This document shows, in pieces, positions 28,101-35,961 of a stretch of DNA of 64,000 nucleotides; position 1 is the first letter of the stretch; every line of letters starts with the position of its first letter. Origin of the DNA: Actinomycetaceae bacterium (lineage in GTDB: Bacteria > Actinomycetota > Actinomycetes > Actinomycetales > Actinomycetaceae). Position numbers and translations under genes: made by a program. Location of the stretch: the NCBI GenBank assembly GCA_030538185.1, contig JAUNUK010000003.1, forward strand, positions 1-64,000. Reading direction: 5' to 3'. The notes beneath the pieces were generated by a model, which worked only from the letters and a program-made list of their open reading frames with translations, did no database searches and had not been told where the DNA came from.

Positions 28101-30718
28101 AGGTAGGTGGCTTTGGGGATAAAGGGGTTGTTAGCGGGAACAGTCGGAGTCTTGACTGTCTCTAGCTCCCCGGCGAAGCCTGCCGAGAAATTCAGGAAGT
28201 TAGGGATGACCTTACCGTCCGGGGCGTCGTCAGCAACCCTGAAGCCCAGGGTTATGGCAGGGGCACCGTTATAGACCTCGGTCCTGGGCACACGCATATA
28301 GATCATCACGGCATTGACGTGTTCATAGTATTCAGTGCCGTCTTCTGCTATCTTTGCGGGTTGTGCCGCAGCCGTTGAACTCGGTTTATTGGCTGCCCCG
28401 GGCGTGTTCTCCCAAACAGCGTCCATACAGCGTTGGCGCTGGTGGTTTTGTGAGGGAAGGGGATTTGTCCCAACAGGCTTAATCATTGAGGGGAAATATT
28501 CACGGGCAGTGTCTTGAACCGGTCCAACACTGGTCGTCCCCGCAGGGTACTTCTTTGAATCCACGTCATCTATATGCGCATACCACACCTCAAAGGCATC
28601 GCTATTAATAATGGCATCATCCACTTTGGAAGCATCCGTAAAATAGCCAACAGCTCTCAGTGCGTCATGCGTGCCTTTGGCGCTTCTGTCCGAAGTGTTT
28701 AAGTCGAATGCGTTTGTTGAAGTGGTGCCAGAAATCCACACGCCAGGGTTCGTTGCTTTTACAGTTGCATCGGAGTTCTTTTGGACAGCCGAACCCAGCC
28801 GGTTGAATCCGTAATAAGAGTTATCAAAGTTGGCAACCTTAATGTCTGCCAAGTCCAGGTAGCTACCATCCCAGACGTCGCAGTACATGAGGACACCCGA
28901 GGCAGAATCTGCGCCGGTTGTTAAGTTTGAGCTAATGCGCGTCGTGACGTATTGACCTTGTAGTGCCGTTTTTTCTGAAACGTTTGGAGAGTATCCAGGT
29001 AGGTAAAACTGTGTCGAACTGCCTGTGCCGTTCTTGGGATCACCTGGCAAGCCAATAAAATCTTTTAGCACGCCCCCCAAGGTGGGTTTGGCAATAGTAA
29101 TGTTTGCAACTTTTTTATTGTTCTCAAGCAGATAATGACACTTCTCGATTTTGGTCCTATTGGCCAAATACGGGGCGCGCGTTCGATAGTTGAACATGGT
29201 CAACAATGGAACATTGGGATGGAGTTCGGCCAGTTCAGAAAGACATTCCTGTTGTTGTTGGGTTTCCGGAATATTTGGGACATTGGAGATTGATTGCGCC
29301 TGGAAGTCCGTTACCTCGTAGGTCACCCTCAAGCTTGTGCTTGTACTACCTGAGGTCCCAAATTCTTTAACCGTGTCCTCTGGCAAAAACATTGTGAAAC
29401 CACCCACAACGGCGTAGGCCGAGTCCGCCATGTTCGGATATGAGCCGTTGTTGATTGTGCCGTTGTAGGTCGGGAAGCTCGCAAGCGTCGTATCGGCGCC
29501 CTCAATAATGATCGGTATTTTCCCCAGCCGAGGAATGCTTGTATCTTCCTGCCCGGGTGTACCTGCGACGTTACCGTCCGTCTTTATGACACCAGAATCA
29601 ACCACATTGGATTGGACAGGACGATTCCCATCAGTGGTAGACCCAAACACCCAAGCACCCGCATTGTCGGTGCCATAATTGGGCACCTGATAGTACTTCT
29701 TTTGATAGTCCGTACCAGCGGTAGGCGCGTCGCCCGGTCCTTGATAAAAACGGGGCGCATACTGTTTCAGGAAATCCTTTTGCGCATCTGTTGCATTTCC
29801 AGCAGCCACTGCCGCCTGTGCTGTTTGCAGCTCGTCGACCAAGGTCTTTCCACCCGAGTTTTTTGCGGTTCCAGGAAACAGTGCTGCCGGACTGAGATCC
29901 AGGTTCATGGTCATGGGACTGGTCAGTGGTTCAGTGCCCTTACCGCCATTGTCTGCCTTAACGGTCAAGTCACCGTCTAACCTGTAACACCATTTACCCT
30001 CACCCCAGGGGCACTTGAGCCGCGCATAGCCCGCGGTAGAAGAATTGTTTCCTCCCCACACGTCAACTTGCCACCTGGGTGCCGAAGTGACGGTTATCGG
30101 CTGTGGGGGGTTTGAGTTAACCTTGACGCGTTCACCGCCCTGGTCCCAGGTGACGGTTATATCCATGTCTTCAATCTTGTGCCCGTTGGGCAGCTCAGCG
30201 CGAACCTTTGCACCTTCCAGGTCAACACCAAAATCCCCCGTACTGTTTCCGCCAATATTGCCCCTCTTGCAGTGAAGGTGTTGACGCGGAAGCCTGGTGT
30301 AGGAATCCGCAGCCAAAGGGTTTTCTGCCTTGGGCATTGTGGCGGGAGTCAGGGTTGAACCGGTGAGACACAGGGTTGGAATCGCATCGAATTGCACGCC
30401 CTGGGGCAGTAAAACATCAATTGCCCAGTTATCCATGGTCCCGATGGCTTTCGCAATTTTGACATTCATGTCGATTGCGTCGTTAGAGCGAATTTTTTGG
30501 TTCCTGGCGTCATTGTCCAAATCATCCCAACCGGGTGTGCCATCCAAAACAGTCAGGGTGATGCTTTGAACCACAGGGTTGGTGGTTTGAGTGATGGTGA
30601 CCTCTTGGCCAGCAGCAAAGACAGGCAGTGTGGACAAAGAGCCCACAGCAACCAAAGAAACCACTGCGCCAAACACTGCCGCTGTTTTCCCACGAGCACG
30701 ACCCACGCGATTCACCAT
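19193..30718 (-). CDS. Giant wall-anchored adhesin-like protein (SdrD B and DUF11-type repeats, LAATG signal)
   Basis: A 3841-residue surface protein. The signal peptide is VGRARGKTAAVFGAVVSLVA.. with cleavage near FAAG. Residues up to about 1380 form a unique N-terminal region. Three SdrD B-type Ca-binding-like domains follow (motifs GDLIFKDLNADGRKDNNEPG, GDYIWQDTNSNGIQDDDEQ, GNQVWVDANKDGIQSNAE; about 1380-1760). A long array of DUF11/VTNTG-type beta-sandwich repeats runs to about 3500, then a Pro/Gly/Lys linker at about 3560-3640, a last domain, and the class E sortase signal LAATG at 3805-3809, a membrane helix and the tail RKRQN. I start at the ATG at 30718, which has AGGGTGAGG before it; a TTG five codons earlier is possible. 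Monocistronic. Ligand unknown. Confidence 0.9.
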   Translation of the reverse strand: MVNRVGRARGKTAAVFGAVVSLVAVGSLSTLPVFAAGQEVTITQTTNPVVQSITLTVLDGTPGWDDLDNDARNQKIRSNDAIDMNVKIAKAIGTMDNWAIDVLLPQGVQFDAIPTLCLTGSTLTPATMPKAENPLAADSYTRLPRQHLHCKRGNIGGNSTGDFGVDLEGAKVRAELPNGHKIEDMDITVTWDQGGERVKVNSNPPQPITVTSAPRWQVDVWGGNNSSTAGYARLKCPWGEGKWCYRLDGDLTVKADNGGKGTEPLTSPMTMNLDLSPAALFPGTAKNSGGKTLVDELQTAQAAVAAGNATDAQKDFLKQYAPRFYQGPGDAPTAGTDYQKKYYQVPNYGTDNAGAWVFGSTTDGNRPVQSNVVDSGVIKTDGNVAGTPGQEDTSIPRLGKIPIIIEGADTTLASFPTYNGTINNGSYPNMADSAYAVVGGFTMFLPEDTVKEFGTSGSTSTSLRVTYEVTDFQAQSISNVPNIPETQQQQECLSELAELHPNVPLLTMFNYRTRAPYLANRTKIEKCHYLLENNKKVANITIAKPTLGGVLKDFIGLPGDPKNGTGSSTQFYLPGYSPNVSEKTALQGQYVTTRISSNLTTGADSASGVLMYCDVWDGSYLDLADIKVANFDNSYYGFNRLGSAVQKNSDATVKATNPGVWISGTTSTNAFDLNTSDRSAKGTHDALRAVGYFTDASKVDDAIINSDAFEVWYAHIDDVDSKKYPAGTTSVGPVQDTAREYFPSMIKPVGTNPLPSQNHQRQRCMDAVWENTPGAANKPSSTAAAQPAKIAEDGTEYYEHVNAVMIYMRVPRTEVYNGAPAITLGFRVADDAPDGKVIPNFLNFSAGFAGELETVKTPTVPANNPFIPKATYLNYLKTETRTTTTAKGPEIPGLTLSGFQGYYPSNSSLPGADWDRFETITDHRPVNNSGYLMDQFTVGTFTGKLTSSVTKYLIPYNDSGTFGARLSPTSPTANTAGGRRFQVELQPIVRVPITAATPETVPLVVEDCMEPGFDYDSMVAGSSAPVYMGTRPANDPKAQLYCPSGSVYMRWELDVPPNQAQPLMYNVRVSSTVPSSIANGGPYFNIAGSRTKNETLPGTQDDLDKMFTSTDRTRVSKIGINIRQATSLTLGKTVLNPIVEANKSSKGTATLNIPGADGNPSSSREIQYNVTVANLQESKTDGSNNVRDPYVIDILPTKADGETSIANQAYLSSLSIPNGLAFNNGRTASLFVTNKTGLAFVEETAPGATLGALKDEITNVTWCSFTGSTEIGTPKVFTNGAIPAPEAKMVQNGKMFTEDGIDNNNCPTTTADVTAVMARYNGTLNTSESFMVTLGMIPFNNDGAHNTYTNLVGGTSVVTTTTETGAQLAPVRTPVDVNFMTLGDLIFKDLNADGRKDNNEPGLGGVTVKLCGTDSTGQVYSDDSPRPVGAKPCPFGTTSTSGIYTFDKLVSGQYTVHFAIPDVYGVSPKGRGAAAGVTYDSDGSVVAAPQAGAAPTGTRWVSTDAFTLSPGKSRTDIDQGVTTAAIGDYIWQDTNSNGIQDDDEQPIQGARVELLTADGSPVPNQTARTTGRDGLYNFSGLESGQYKIRITPPSGKSWAATLKDDDWAKLKTSKGDKTATGAEIAVLVDPGKTISNADQGFVPTFQIGNQVWVDANKDGIQSNAEIAARGVPGMKVTLSGTTAAGTDIGTWQNTYGPEVCTAPDCVVVAGTPGTPGTPGSITVPVGGDGTYKLPKVPNGTYSLKFVMDDGATDQWNWTKPAQGGNGAQDSDVVATQEGPQTKLEGTVSNIAVTNADRLDIDAGLFRGELKLSITKETTLGSIPLPEVGKSVSVPWTFTVTNDPESSANAVNVGVKDTPLGLDAVTPGRPQCKDTTLCTITAGRVNLKPGGSVTFIANQDVSRAQAEARLASATDGGYLVNTARAIADNCPADGTTTCTTEAVTAKVPITSVEAVKSADPKYFGDADQDIVYNIVVTNKGKEPVIPAVHDGKIGNLSAKDSSGNAVANDAVLNGGDFRTYTGTYKSTKNDVALEKITNIADVTATPVTCGEDGANKVCQPLHVKSNEFSIPLAAIKLEMTPIDCAFTEDPANPGKATDIRYKLKVTRTGPYRGELRGKVKSSVVADTSYVEFVLPPGTSNSTELMKNPRTGEIVPHAERWGADPAKTDDLLKDYITGNSWTEDVQGVEGTTILKLASAITDVVEVPRASITTVVIPVKQNLTGAETSTGTYFTITNTGLAPVKVGTITAGVDGNKDLQELYDDDDAKGRTPVVCTAANNCKTYGDVQALILQPGEQVLMGGPHIVRNPANNEDVADIIKRTVTTNAVTVCDTNALKCTTQKPVKATTVTELGTAAMTLQKTAKTSTYQQAGQKIKYEFLLVNSGSVDLVNPSISDDKITGTIDKDKVKAGQCAATRDDTDVPAECYREGTGLNEKLIVEPGGSVTFEAEYTVTDGDIATDTLSVKNTATATSTCKLITPATGDCTPPSAVTAEAIVPKTAYKFTKTASHYILRDPKLTDHKDVTFVFAVTNTGATPLKTVTITDSMLPNNGGAVGTHDLSANPIAPGQTRFFTQVFDYTAGTWWDTTLAKPTAADRFLKNTAKMTALPAVPDGSLPTGYAAKEETSSVEIPLTAVGITKTPMADYFTKAGDKVPYLFTVINTGGDEVLDVSVSDPALSNTGQKACYVGAGKPTPAEIQTLMNGDSCTGDTVTEKLQAANTPDMAPATIYFVGWRKIVETDLAGFSSDPFYTPVPPSATDVSGGLEAGKVKNQAQVHAHVNGARIPDGAGTGGGFQPIKLDKTSNMTSTSLAKLSVVKTAAEKSFRVGDTIHYEFRVTNEGQAEITDVQIKDPTILGASATLKTASTCVAPSCTAGSSGEGPTLKPGGTATFQSSYAIQDADVTAKHVINTATATGKPSSANALAVNPVETVKADSNTVTTPLMRAKESLYVNAGSTTTAGDPLTYRLVTENTGESPIKVTTGGTITITIEFLDGSTCAVDKVLTAPADVIVPGETAFGVSSLTVTPQELLRDCAGKTYEQIGNISAVVKTPSTVTTGTEGETPKPLPALDPAMPGGSAAKAVEVPRAALVLTKSSKVLFFDDTTTELTWNFVLTNTGNTTITKPEIIDNMLKARANTTIKRCTTSACTDFHPDDQFEPDILAAGGKEYFQATSPIDKTKDLGAIENRASADMEGTGAKTKDDPGHAESYNGVKFNEQTVNKPVAEASARVARVGLEVTKDVTPGRYSKVGDLLEYTITVRNTGESAIQNVALSDVVFPTTGGSAGRDVSGIFHPDEGSCGTGCVLEKDANGKVTNVILLARGDITYKGTYVVTAADMQGTNPLVNEAKASGVVCTEITGTDENTRCTGTPGLTTTSNTAMATAERYGISLTKATSLTKAKVDDTITYTFVVTNTGIIPITHVAIEDDNIGDETIVFVGRSDKQPANGAAIDTIEPSTLNPLPAGANASYRVSRKVTETDKTEGSTVNLFAPGEDLALTPRWVKNMASVIGEVAAAQQDNENNLDTLFPAPPGPILGAPPVERIGSISNLVKTEVVDQITPPGGGEAPVPITPGGGTPVPDPDKPAPDKPVEPEKPGPTEPVTPVPGGDPDKPWKPGDPAPGGWKPGGNTTPDSPTTPEKWLKPDQTRIGYPINVNGPAVGLVKFSGSDPVAGDFNKGGGHRLRANGQSMTEPVNAAAAVWNAGTQTLHNLVIKDQVLSGPGVTGMRATLPDGSVMNFGADGTLVLPPEFHLLPGQVIRIDATLPSFSIHEYHKNVMAVEGKPVVGGVSVHANDAWIASGGQMHDALAATGANTVEMLRTSLVLFALGIILMGVTVLARKRQN

Positions 30719-30829
30719 TGCCTCACCCTTCAAAAGACTCAGTCTCTATCAGAATATCAGCAGGTCACAAGGTTTTTGTAGATTTTTTAAATACAGCTTG
30801 TCCTGTGAACTGACAAAACATGGCAACAC

Positions 30830-31060
30830 TCAGTAATGAGGCGGAACTTCGGAAACTAGACGCCGGTCATTACTTGCGTTACCGATTTCCTGTTCAATGT
30901 TCCTTTGATCCCCCAAGACACCCAAAGAGTCGCTTTCTTCGTGGGTGCCAAGAGACTCAAGTGGCGCAAAAGGATCTTCTCTATCCTTGTCGGCGTCTGC
31001 AATATACACCGCACGCCTTCGTTGCCCCGCAGTTTTTCGCGAAACCCTAGACTCATCCAT
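30830..31060 (-). CDS. Small conserved actinobacterial protein ending in VPPHY
   Basis: A 76-residue, highly charged soluble protein beginning MDESRVSRKTAGQRRR and ending NDRRLVSEVPPHY. Many actinobacterial small proteins of unknown function share this layout: a basic N-terminus, an acidic middle and a C-terminal (R)xxVPPHW/Y. It starts 18 bases after the stop of the helicase-like gene and is probably co-transcribed with it. No ribosome site is visible before the ATG; a TTG five codons earlier is an alternative. Function unknown. The 110 bases between it and the adhesin start hold nothing I can name. Confidence 0.6.
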   Translation of the reverse strand: MDESRVSRKTAGQRRRAVYIADADKDREDPFAPLESLGTHEESDSLGVLGDQRNIEQEIGNASNDRRLVSEVPPHY

Positions 31061-31078
31061 TGTGAATGTACACAACCA

Positions 31079-34000
31079 TTACCGCATGGCCTGGGTGCGA
31101 CGACGCACCACGTGCGCCAAAACCGCATCCACTTGGGCACCTCGCCGCCTCAAAGACAAGGCCGAACGCAATTCCTCCACTTGGGCAGCCTCTGTGCGCT
31201 CAAGGCCATCGGAACAGATCCACTCCAGAAGTTCATCAAGCTGATCGTCACCATAAGCCGCCAAAGGCAGGCCGTGAGCCACGGGAGGTCTGGGACCTCG
31301 CGGCAAAGAAGGCACAGGCACTGCTGGCGCCTCACCGTTTGGCGCCACACCCAAAACATCTTCCGCACCAGCGGCTTTGTCGCCCTCGGAAATGATGCTG
31401 TTGTCACGAGGTTCTTCAAATGAAGGGGGTTCCACATCTAAATCTGGTGAAGGCGGGGCGATCTTTGACGCCGCGGTAGCGATCCTTTCAATCTGGCCCT
31501 GTCGGGCCTCCAAAGCGTCCAGAACAGCCGCAGCCACCATATCCGCTTTGGCTTGCGGGTCGGCGAAAACCTCGGTGGAGTACAACATGACAACCGTCCA
31601 GCCACGCTGCTGAAGGCGCTGAGGCCAATACCTTTCCCTGCGACGCAAAGAAGGCTCGGAAACATAGGCGTCGTCATCGGTTAAGACCGCGACAAGAAGC
31701 TCGGCTGGCAAATCTGCGTGCCCAATCGCCAAAGGAACCGTCACCCCGCCAGGCAAACCGAAACGCGGCACAACGGTCAAGCCCTTGCGCCACAAGCGTT
31801 CGGCCAGGTCAACCAGCAAACGATCGGGCTCTGATTCGAAAGAACTGGGCGTGGCAAGGGCACGGGTCATCCCAACCGGGTTCGCAGCCTGCGTCAACAA
31901 ATCCGCAAGCATCCTAGCCCCCGGCTGGTTTAGGCGATCCGGATCCAAATCTCCAGGCGTAAAACTGGCGACCACATGCAGTTCATGACGAGACACCTCG
32001 AGAGTGTCAACCAAGTGTGCGGTACCGACGTCACTAGAAATCGCGCCAAAGTCGTGGATGACACGGCCATGTGGGGTCTTTGGATAGCCCAGCGCCACGA
32101 TGACGACATCACGGCGCAGGCCCAAGGCGTTCGCCGAATCCACAACAATGAAAGGTTCCGCATGGGTGGAGGTAGTCGGATCGAAGAAATCAGAAGCAAT
32201 GGGGTGTGCTCGCAGTTGCTGCGAGACGCCTTCACGCACACGCCTGGCCATGCGCGGATTGAGCACGATAACCGCAAGGGAATCATCAGGCCTGGTCACA
32301 GCGTGATGGATAACCAAGTCCACAACAGCCGCAACTTCCTGGGCTGCTGGCTCTACGTTTTCAGCATTCGGTCCTGGGGTTGCGCGCCCATCGACCGTCG
32401 TCAAGCGCACCAGGTTAGCTGGCCTGGGCGAGGGCACGACGCAGATGTCTTCGGCGTAGCCGTGTGCAGCCAAGAACACCGACACTTGCTCGTTCATCCG
32501 GGCGCGATCCGTAGGCAAGGTGATAGATGGAAGCGCACGGCTGGCCAGCAGGCTTAAGCCCTCGCCGCCACGCTTGGAATCGCCCACAATGACCACCTGT
32601 TGAGCGCGCGCAATCAGCGGCACCAGTTCCGCCGTAGCGAGCTGATCGACGCGATCTAAAACCAGCAGGTCAATGGGCGCATCCGGGGTGAGCAACTGCG
32701 GCACCAGAGCAGGGGGCAGCACCCAGATGGGGCGCAAAGCCAAAGCCATAGGGTAGGCGGATAACACCGTTGAAACATCGGTAGCCGAGCTTGTAGACAT
32801 TGCCTCAAAGACAACTTGCGCAGCAGCAGGATCGCTGTCCAAGGCGCTACGAACCCGCTGGGTTACGGAATGCAACACCGGAAGCGGCAAAGAATCCACT
32901 TGTGCCGTATCCAATTGGCGCATGGAAGAAGCCAGCTGACGCAAGGCCTGGCCGTCGTAGCCTGCCAGCGCAGGATCAGTTGTGAGGATCTCTGACAAGA
33001 TAGTCGCCCACCACGCCAAATCGACTTCTGCAGCAATCAGGTCTGCTGGCACGTCACGGGCTCTTAGGTCATCCACCAAGGCATCCAATCCCATGTCATG
33101 AATGTCCTTCAGGAGTCCAAGTTCCTCGGGAAGCTTCAAAGCGTCTGCGTCTTGTTGGGCCAGGTTGGACATCAAGGCATCCAGGTCCTTCAAGGCCATG
33201 AGTTCCATGTCTTTAGCTGCAGTAGCCAAAATCGGTGTCAGAGCATCAATATCTTCTTGAACCTGCTTGGTTGTTTCACGAATATCGGCCAGCCTGTCCG
33301 GGATGCGCGGCCAAGCCCCAGGTTGAGCGTGCCTGCGCCACACATCCCTGTGGGTCTGTACCTGTTGCAATGCCTTGTGCAGGTCATCCACATGTGTGCC
33401 GGGACGCACAAAGCTCTTTGCCTTCTTTACCAATTGACGTCTGTCGCCAAAAGACATCGGGATGGAACGTTCACGACGCCACTCTTTCGATGCAGTCGCA
33501 ATGACCATATCTGCCGCAGATTTCTCGAAAACTGTGGGCTGGAAGGTGTCCAAAACTTGGCGAACACCGTCGATCATTTCCAGTTGCTCATACCAAGATT
33601 CCAGGGTTGTAGGCGGGACTAAACCTGTTTCATCAGCAACTTCACTGAGGTCCGCCCGCAATTTAGGCAATGTGTCCGTCGCCAGACGCTTTACTTTCTC
33701 AATGGTCGCCTGCGCTTGCTCAACCGTTGAGACAACCGCACCTCTCCAAGCACTGCTGGTGTGTCCAGCCCGCAGCACGCCCAAGTCTTGCGCGTGTTTA
33801 AGCAACTGCTTCGCTTGTTTCAGGCCATCGGTCGTGGTGGTTGCACCCCCGTGCGCATCCAAACGCACATGGGTCCTTGGGCCAGGTTTTGCGCTGGTCA
33901 AATCCGCCAGGGCCTGCAAGGCGTCATAAGCCGAGACCCCCCACGGTTCACGGCACACGTGTAAACGTTGCGTGTAGGACAGCAACTTCTCTCGGGTTTC

Positions 34001-35644
34001 CACCAGTGCCCTGCGATTTTCTTGGAGATCGCCCTCGGAAATCTGTGTTACCTCGGGGTTCATTGCCTGACGGATCGAGGGGCCCAAGACTTCACGCCAA
34101 TTTCCGCCGTCAGCGATGTCAGTTGTGATTGACGCCAGGCCGGCCTTGGTCAATTCGGCTACGACGTTTCGCCCAATGCGGCGCACGCCAGGGACATAAA
34201 ACACTGTGCGTCCCGAAGCGGCTCCGTCGGCCAAAATCGCGCTGACCGTGGCTGTTGCTTCGCTCGCAGGAGGTGCTTCCACCAGTATGGATGCACCCAC
34301 GGCGACCGCCTCTACGACGTCCAACTGGCTCGGATCCAGATCCCCTACGCCGCGTTCCACACTGGGATCGCGGTCTTCGCGGTTGGGTGCCGGCACACAG
34401 CGTTTGAGTTCCTCGCGTGCCTTCTGGTCGCCTGCCAGGGCCCTGACGATTGTGTGCTCACAGGCTTTCGCAGCGATGTGGCGCATGTCTTCTGCCAAAG
34501 CCTGCGCCGGGTGCATAAGAACACCCGCCACGATGGTTTCATGCAGGTCGAAGCCCGGCAGGTGTTCGCTGCCCACTTGACGCAACATGGACAAGGCAGG
34601 GGTCGGGCTGAAACCACTGGGCAAGAGACAAGAACGGGCAATCCCTGCCGTGTCGACGCTAAGCCCCCGGCGATAAAACGTGTCGATGAGGACAGGGTTA
34701 ATGACCAGCGCCGATTCCATCGTCAAAATAATGTCGCCACTCTGGTCAGTCATCAGGTTCAAGGGGCGCAGCAAAACCGGGCAATGGTAGACCTCGGGGC
34801 GGCGATGTTCCTCAACGTTGAGGTCAAAAAAGTTGTCTTGAGGGTTGCGAGGCGGAGGCATCTGTGTCCATGAGGCCACACCGATGCCCACATAGGTGCC
34901 CGAAAAACCAAAGCGCCCAACGGTTGCACGGGTGTCCGAGATGAGCTTGCGGGCCTGGCGGCGGGCCGTCACAGCGGCGTCTTGCTCACGCACCAGGGAT
35001 GAAAGCCTGGTGGGACGTCCCGCGTACAACTGTGCCAGGCCACCGGGATGCGCGGTCGTCAAATCCAGGGCGTCTTGGGTGATAACACGCACGTCACGCA
35101 AGGCCGGGGTGCCTCGCAATGCCTCCAACTGCGCCATCCACACGGTGATTTGATCCTTCACAGGGTCATGCGGTGGGGCTTGAGAGTCTTGGTCGTCTAC
35201 GAGGATTCCCGCAATCGGGGTTTCAGAAGGCAAGTCGCTTGCCTGGGCACCTTCTTCACGTGCCGCGGCTTCTGTGCCGTCGCTGGCAGCAGGGGCTTCT
35301 TCGCTCTGTTCAGCGGCCTGTCCAGCAGTCAGTGCCCGGGCTTCCTCCAACAGTTGAGTCAAGCTGACATCCTGTGCCTGATTTGGTGCCGGGTTTTCTT
35401 CAAGGACAGGTTCGTCTTCAAGCCCAGCTTCCCCATTGCCGAGGGCGGAGTCGTTGTCCGGTGTGACAGTGTTGGCAGGTGTTGCGGAAATGGATGTTTC
35501 GCTCTGGGAAAATTTGGGCGTGACGCTGTCGGGATCCACGTTTTCAGGCAGTGTCGAAGCCGCAGTATCCCCTGCCGGGGCAGTGTCTGCGGTTTCGTCC
35601 TCGCCTCTTTTTGAGGCGCGCGAAAAGATAGGTGGCCACGTCAC
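31079..35644 (-). CDS. Large helicase-like protein with C-terminal nuclease-like domain
   Basis: About 1521 residues. The N-terminal 130 or so are acidic, low-complexity and probably disordered. A central SF1-like helicase region follows; where Walker A is expected it reads ILVEAPPASEATATVSA, lacking the GKT/S lysine, and the Walker B-like segment reads IDLLVLDRVDQL. Motifs like SF1 V/VI follow (VDSANALGLRRDVVIVALGY, TLEVSRHELHVVASF). A long helical insertion lies between. The C-terminus (LLVDLAERLWRKGL, then VPLAIGHADLPAELLVAVLTDDD, RRRERYWPQRLQQRGWTVV) resembles Vsr/MTES_1575-type nuclease domains. So it looks like an ATPase-impaired relative of helicase-nuclease proteins. The start is uncertain: a GTG at 35644 is given, 25 codons inside the open frame. 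Three copies of the dispersed 9-mer lie within. Confidence 0.7.
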   Translation of the reverse strand: MTWPPIFSRASKRGEDETADTAPAGDTAASTLPENVDPDSVTPKFSQSETSISATPANTVTPDNDSALGNGEAGLEDEPVLEENPAPNQAQDVSLTQLLEEARALTAGQAAEQSEEAPAASDGTEAAAREEGAQASDLPSETPIAGILVDDQDSQAPPHDPVKDQITVWMAQLEALRGTPALRDVRVITQDALDLTTAHPGGLAQLYAGRPTRLSSLVREQDAAVTARRQARKLISDTRATVGRFGFSGTYVGIGVASWTQMPPPRNPQDNFFDLNVEEHRRPEVYHCPVLLRPLNLMTDQSGDIILTMESALVINPVLIDTFYRRGLSVDTAGIARSCLLPSGFSPTPALSMLRQVGSEHLPGFDLHETIVAGVLMHPAQALAEDMRHIAAKACEHTIVRALAGDQKAREELKRCVPAPNREDRDPSVERGVGDLDPSQLDVVEAVAVGASILVEAPPASEATATVSAILADGAASGRTVFYVPGVRRIGRNVVAELTKAGLASITTDIADGGNWREVLGPSIRQAMNPEVTQISEGDLQENRRALVETREKLLSYTQRLHVCREPWGVSAYDALQALADLTSAKPGPRTHVRLDAHGGATTTTDGLKQAKQLLKHAQDLGVLRAGHTSSAWRGAVVSTVEQAQATIEKVKRLATDTLPKLRADLSEVADETGLVPPTTLESWYEQLEMIDGVRQVLDTFQPTVFEKSAADMVIATASKEWRRERSIPMSFGDRRQLVKKAKSFVRPGTHVDDLHKALQQVQTHRDVWRRHAQPGAWPRIPDRLADIRETTKQVQEDIDALTPILATAAKDMELMALKDLDALMSNLAQQDADALKLPEELGLLKDIHDMGLDALVDDLRARDVPADLIAAEVDLAWWATILSEILTTDPALAGYDGQALRQLASSMRQLDTAQVDSLPLPVLHSVTQRVRSALDSDPAAAQVVFEAMSTSSATDVSTVLSAYPMALALRPIWVLPPALVPQLLTPDAPIDLLVLDRVDQLATAELVPLIARAQQVVIVGDSKRGGEGLSLLASRALPSITLPTDRARMNEQVSVFLAAHGYAEDICVVPSPRPANLVRLTTVDGRATPGPNAENVEPAAQEVAAVVDLVIHHAVTRPDDSLAVIVLNPRMARRVREGVSQQLRAHPIASDFFDPTTSTHAEPFIVVDSANALGLRRDVVIVALGYPKTPHGRVIHDFGAISSDVGTAHLVDTLEVSRHELHVVASFTPGDLDPDRLNQPGARMLADLLTQAANPVGMTRALATPSSFESEPDRLLVDLAERLWRKGLTVVPRFGLPGGVTVPLAIGHADLPAELLVAVLTDDDAYVSEPSLRRRERYWPQRLQQRGWTVVMLYSTEVFADPQAKADMVAAAVLDALEARQGQIERIATAASKIAPPSPDLDVEPPSFEEPRDNSIISEGDKAAGAEDVLGVAPNGEAPAVPVPSLPRGPRPPVAHGLPLAAYGDDQLDELLEWICSDGLERTEAAQVEELRSALSLRRRGAQVDAVLAHVVRRRTQAMR

Positions 35645-35776
35645 CCTACAACGATAACCAATACCCAGTCCCACACCCCCGTCACACGCCAAAACCCCAG
35701 TTTTTCTGGCAAACGACAAACACTAAGGCGGGGGCGCTCCAACAGTTTCCCCGTGGCTGATCATTAACTACCAAAA

Positions 35777-35881
35777 GCGGGGGCGCGGGGCGGGTGGGAG
35801 CGGTGGGTTGGGCTTCGGATGCCTGCCGAGCTTCAGCTCGGCAGTGCACCGCTGGGCATGACCCCCGCCCCGCGCCCCCGC
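35777..35881 (-). terminator. Long GC-rich inverted repeat with nested hairpin
   Basis: An 18-bp perfect arm (35777-35794) pairs with 35864-35881; inside is GCGGTG/CACCGC and a hairpin TGCCGAGC-TTCA-GCTCGGCA at 35824-35843. On the minus strand the outer stem is followed by TTTTGG. It may be a second terminator below glpK or an insulator before the helicase-like gene. Confidence 0.6.
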
Positions 35882-35910
35882 CACAACAGTTTGTAAATAA
35901 TGTTCAGAAA

Positions 35911-35952
35911 TGTAGTGGTGGCCCAGTACTTATGTACCGGGCCACCACTACA
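35911..35952 (-). terminator. Hairpin after glpK
   Basis: Stem of 18 pairs with one mismatch (35911-35929 with 35934-35952) and a four-base loop, ten bases after the glpK stop. No T-run follows directly. Confidence 0.75.
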
Positions 35953-35961
35953 GATAAAGAA

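Noticed and set aside
19437-30569. Many long plus-strand frames opposite the adhesin gene
   Set aside because: They follow the codon pattern of the repeats on the other strand, lack ribosome sites and overlap a clear gene throughout.
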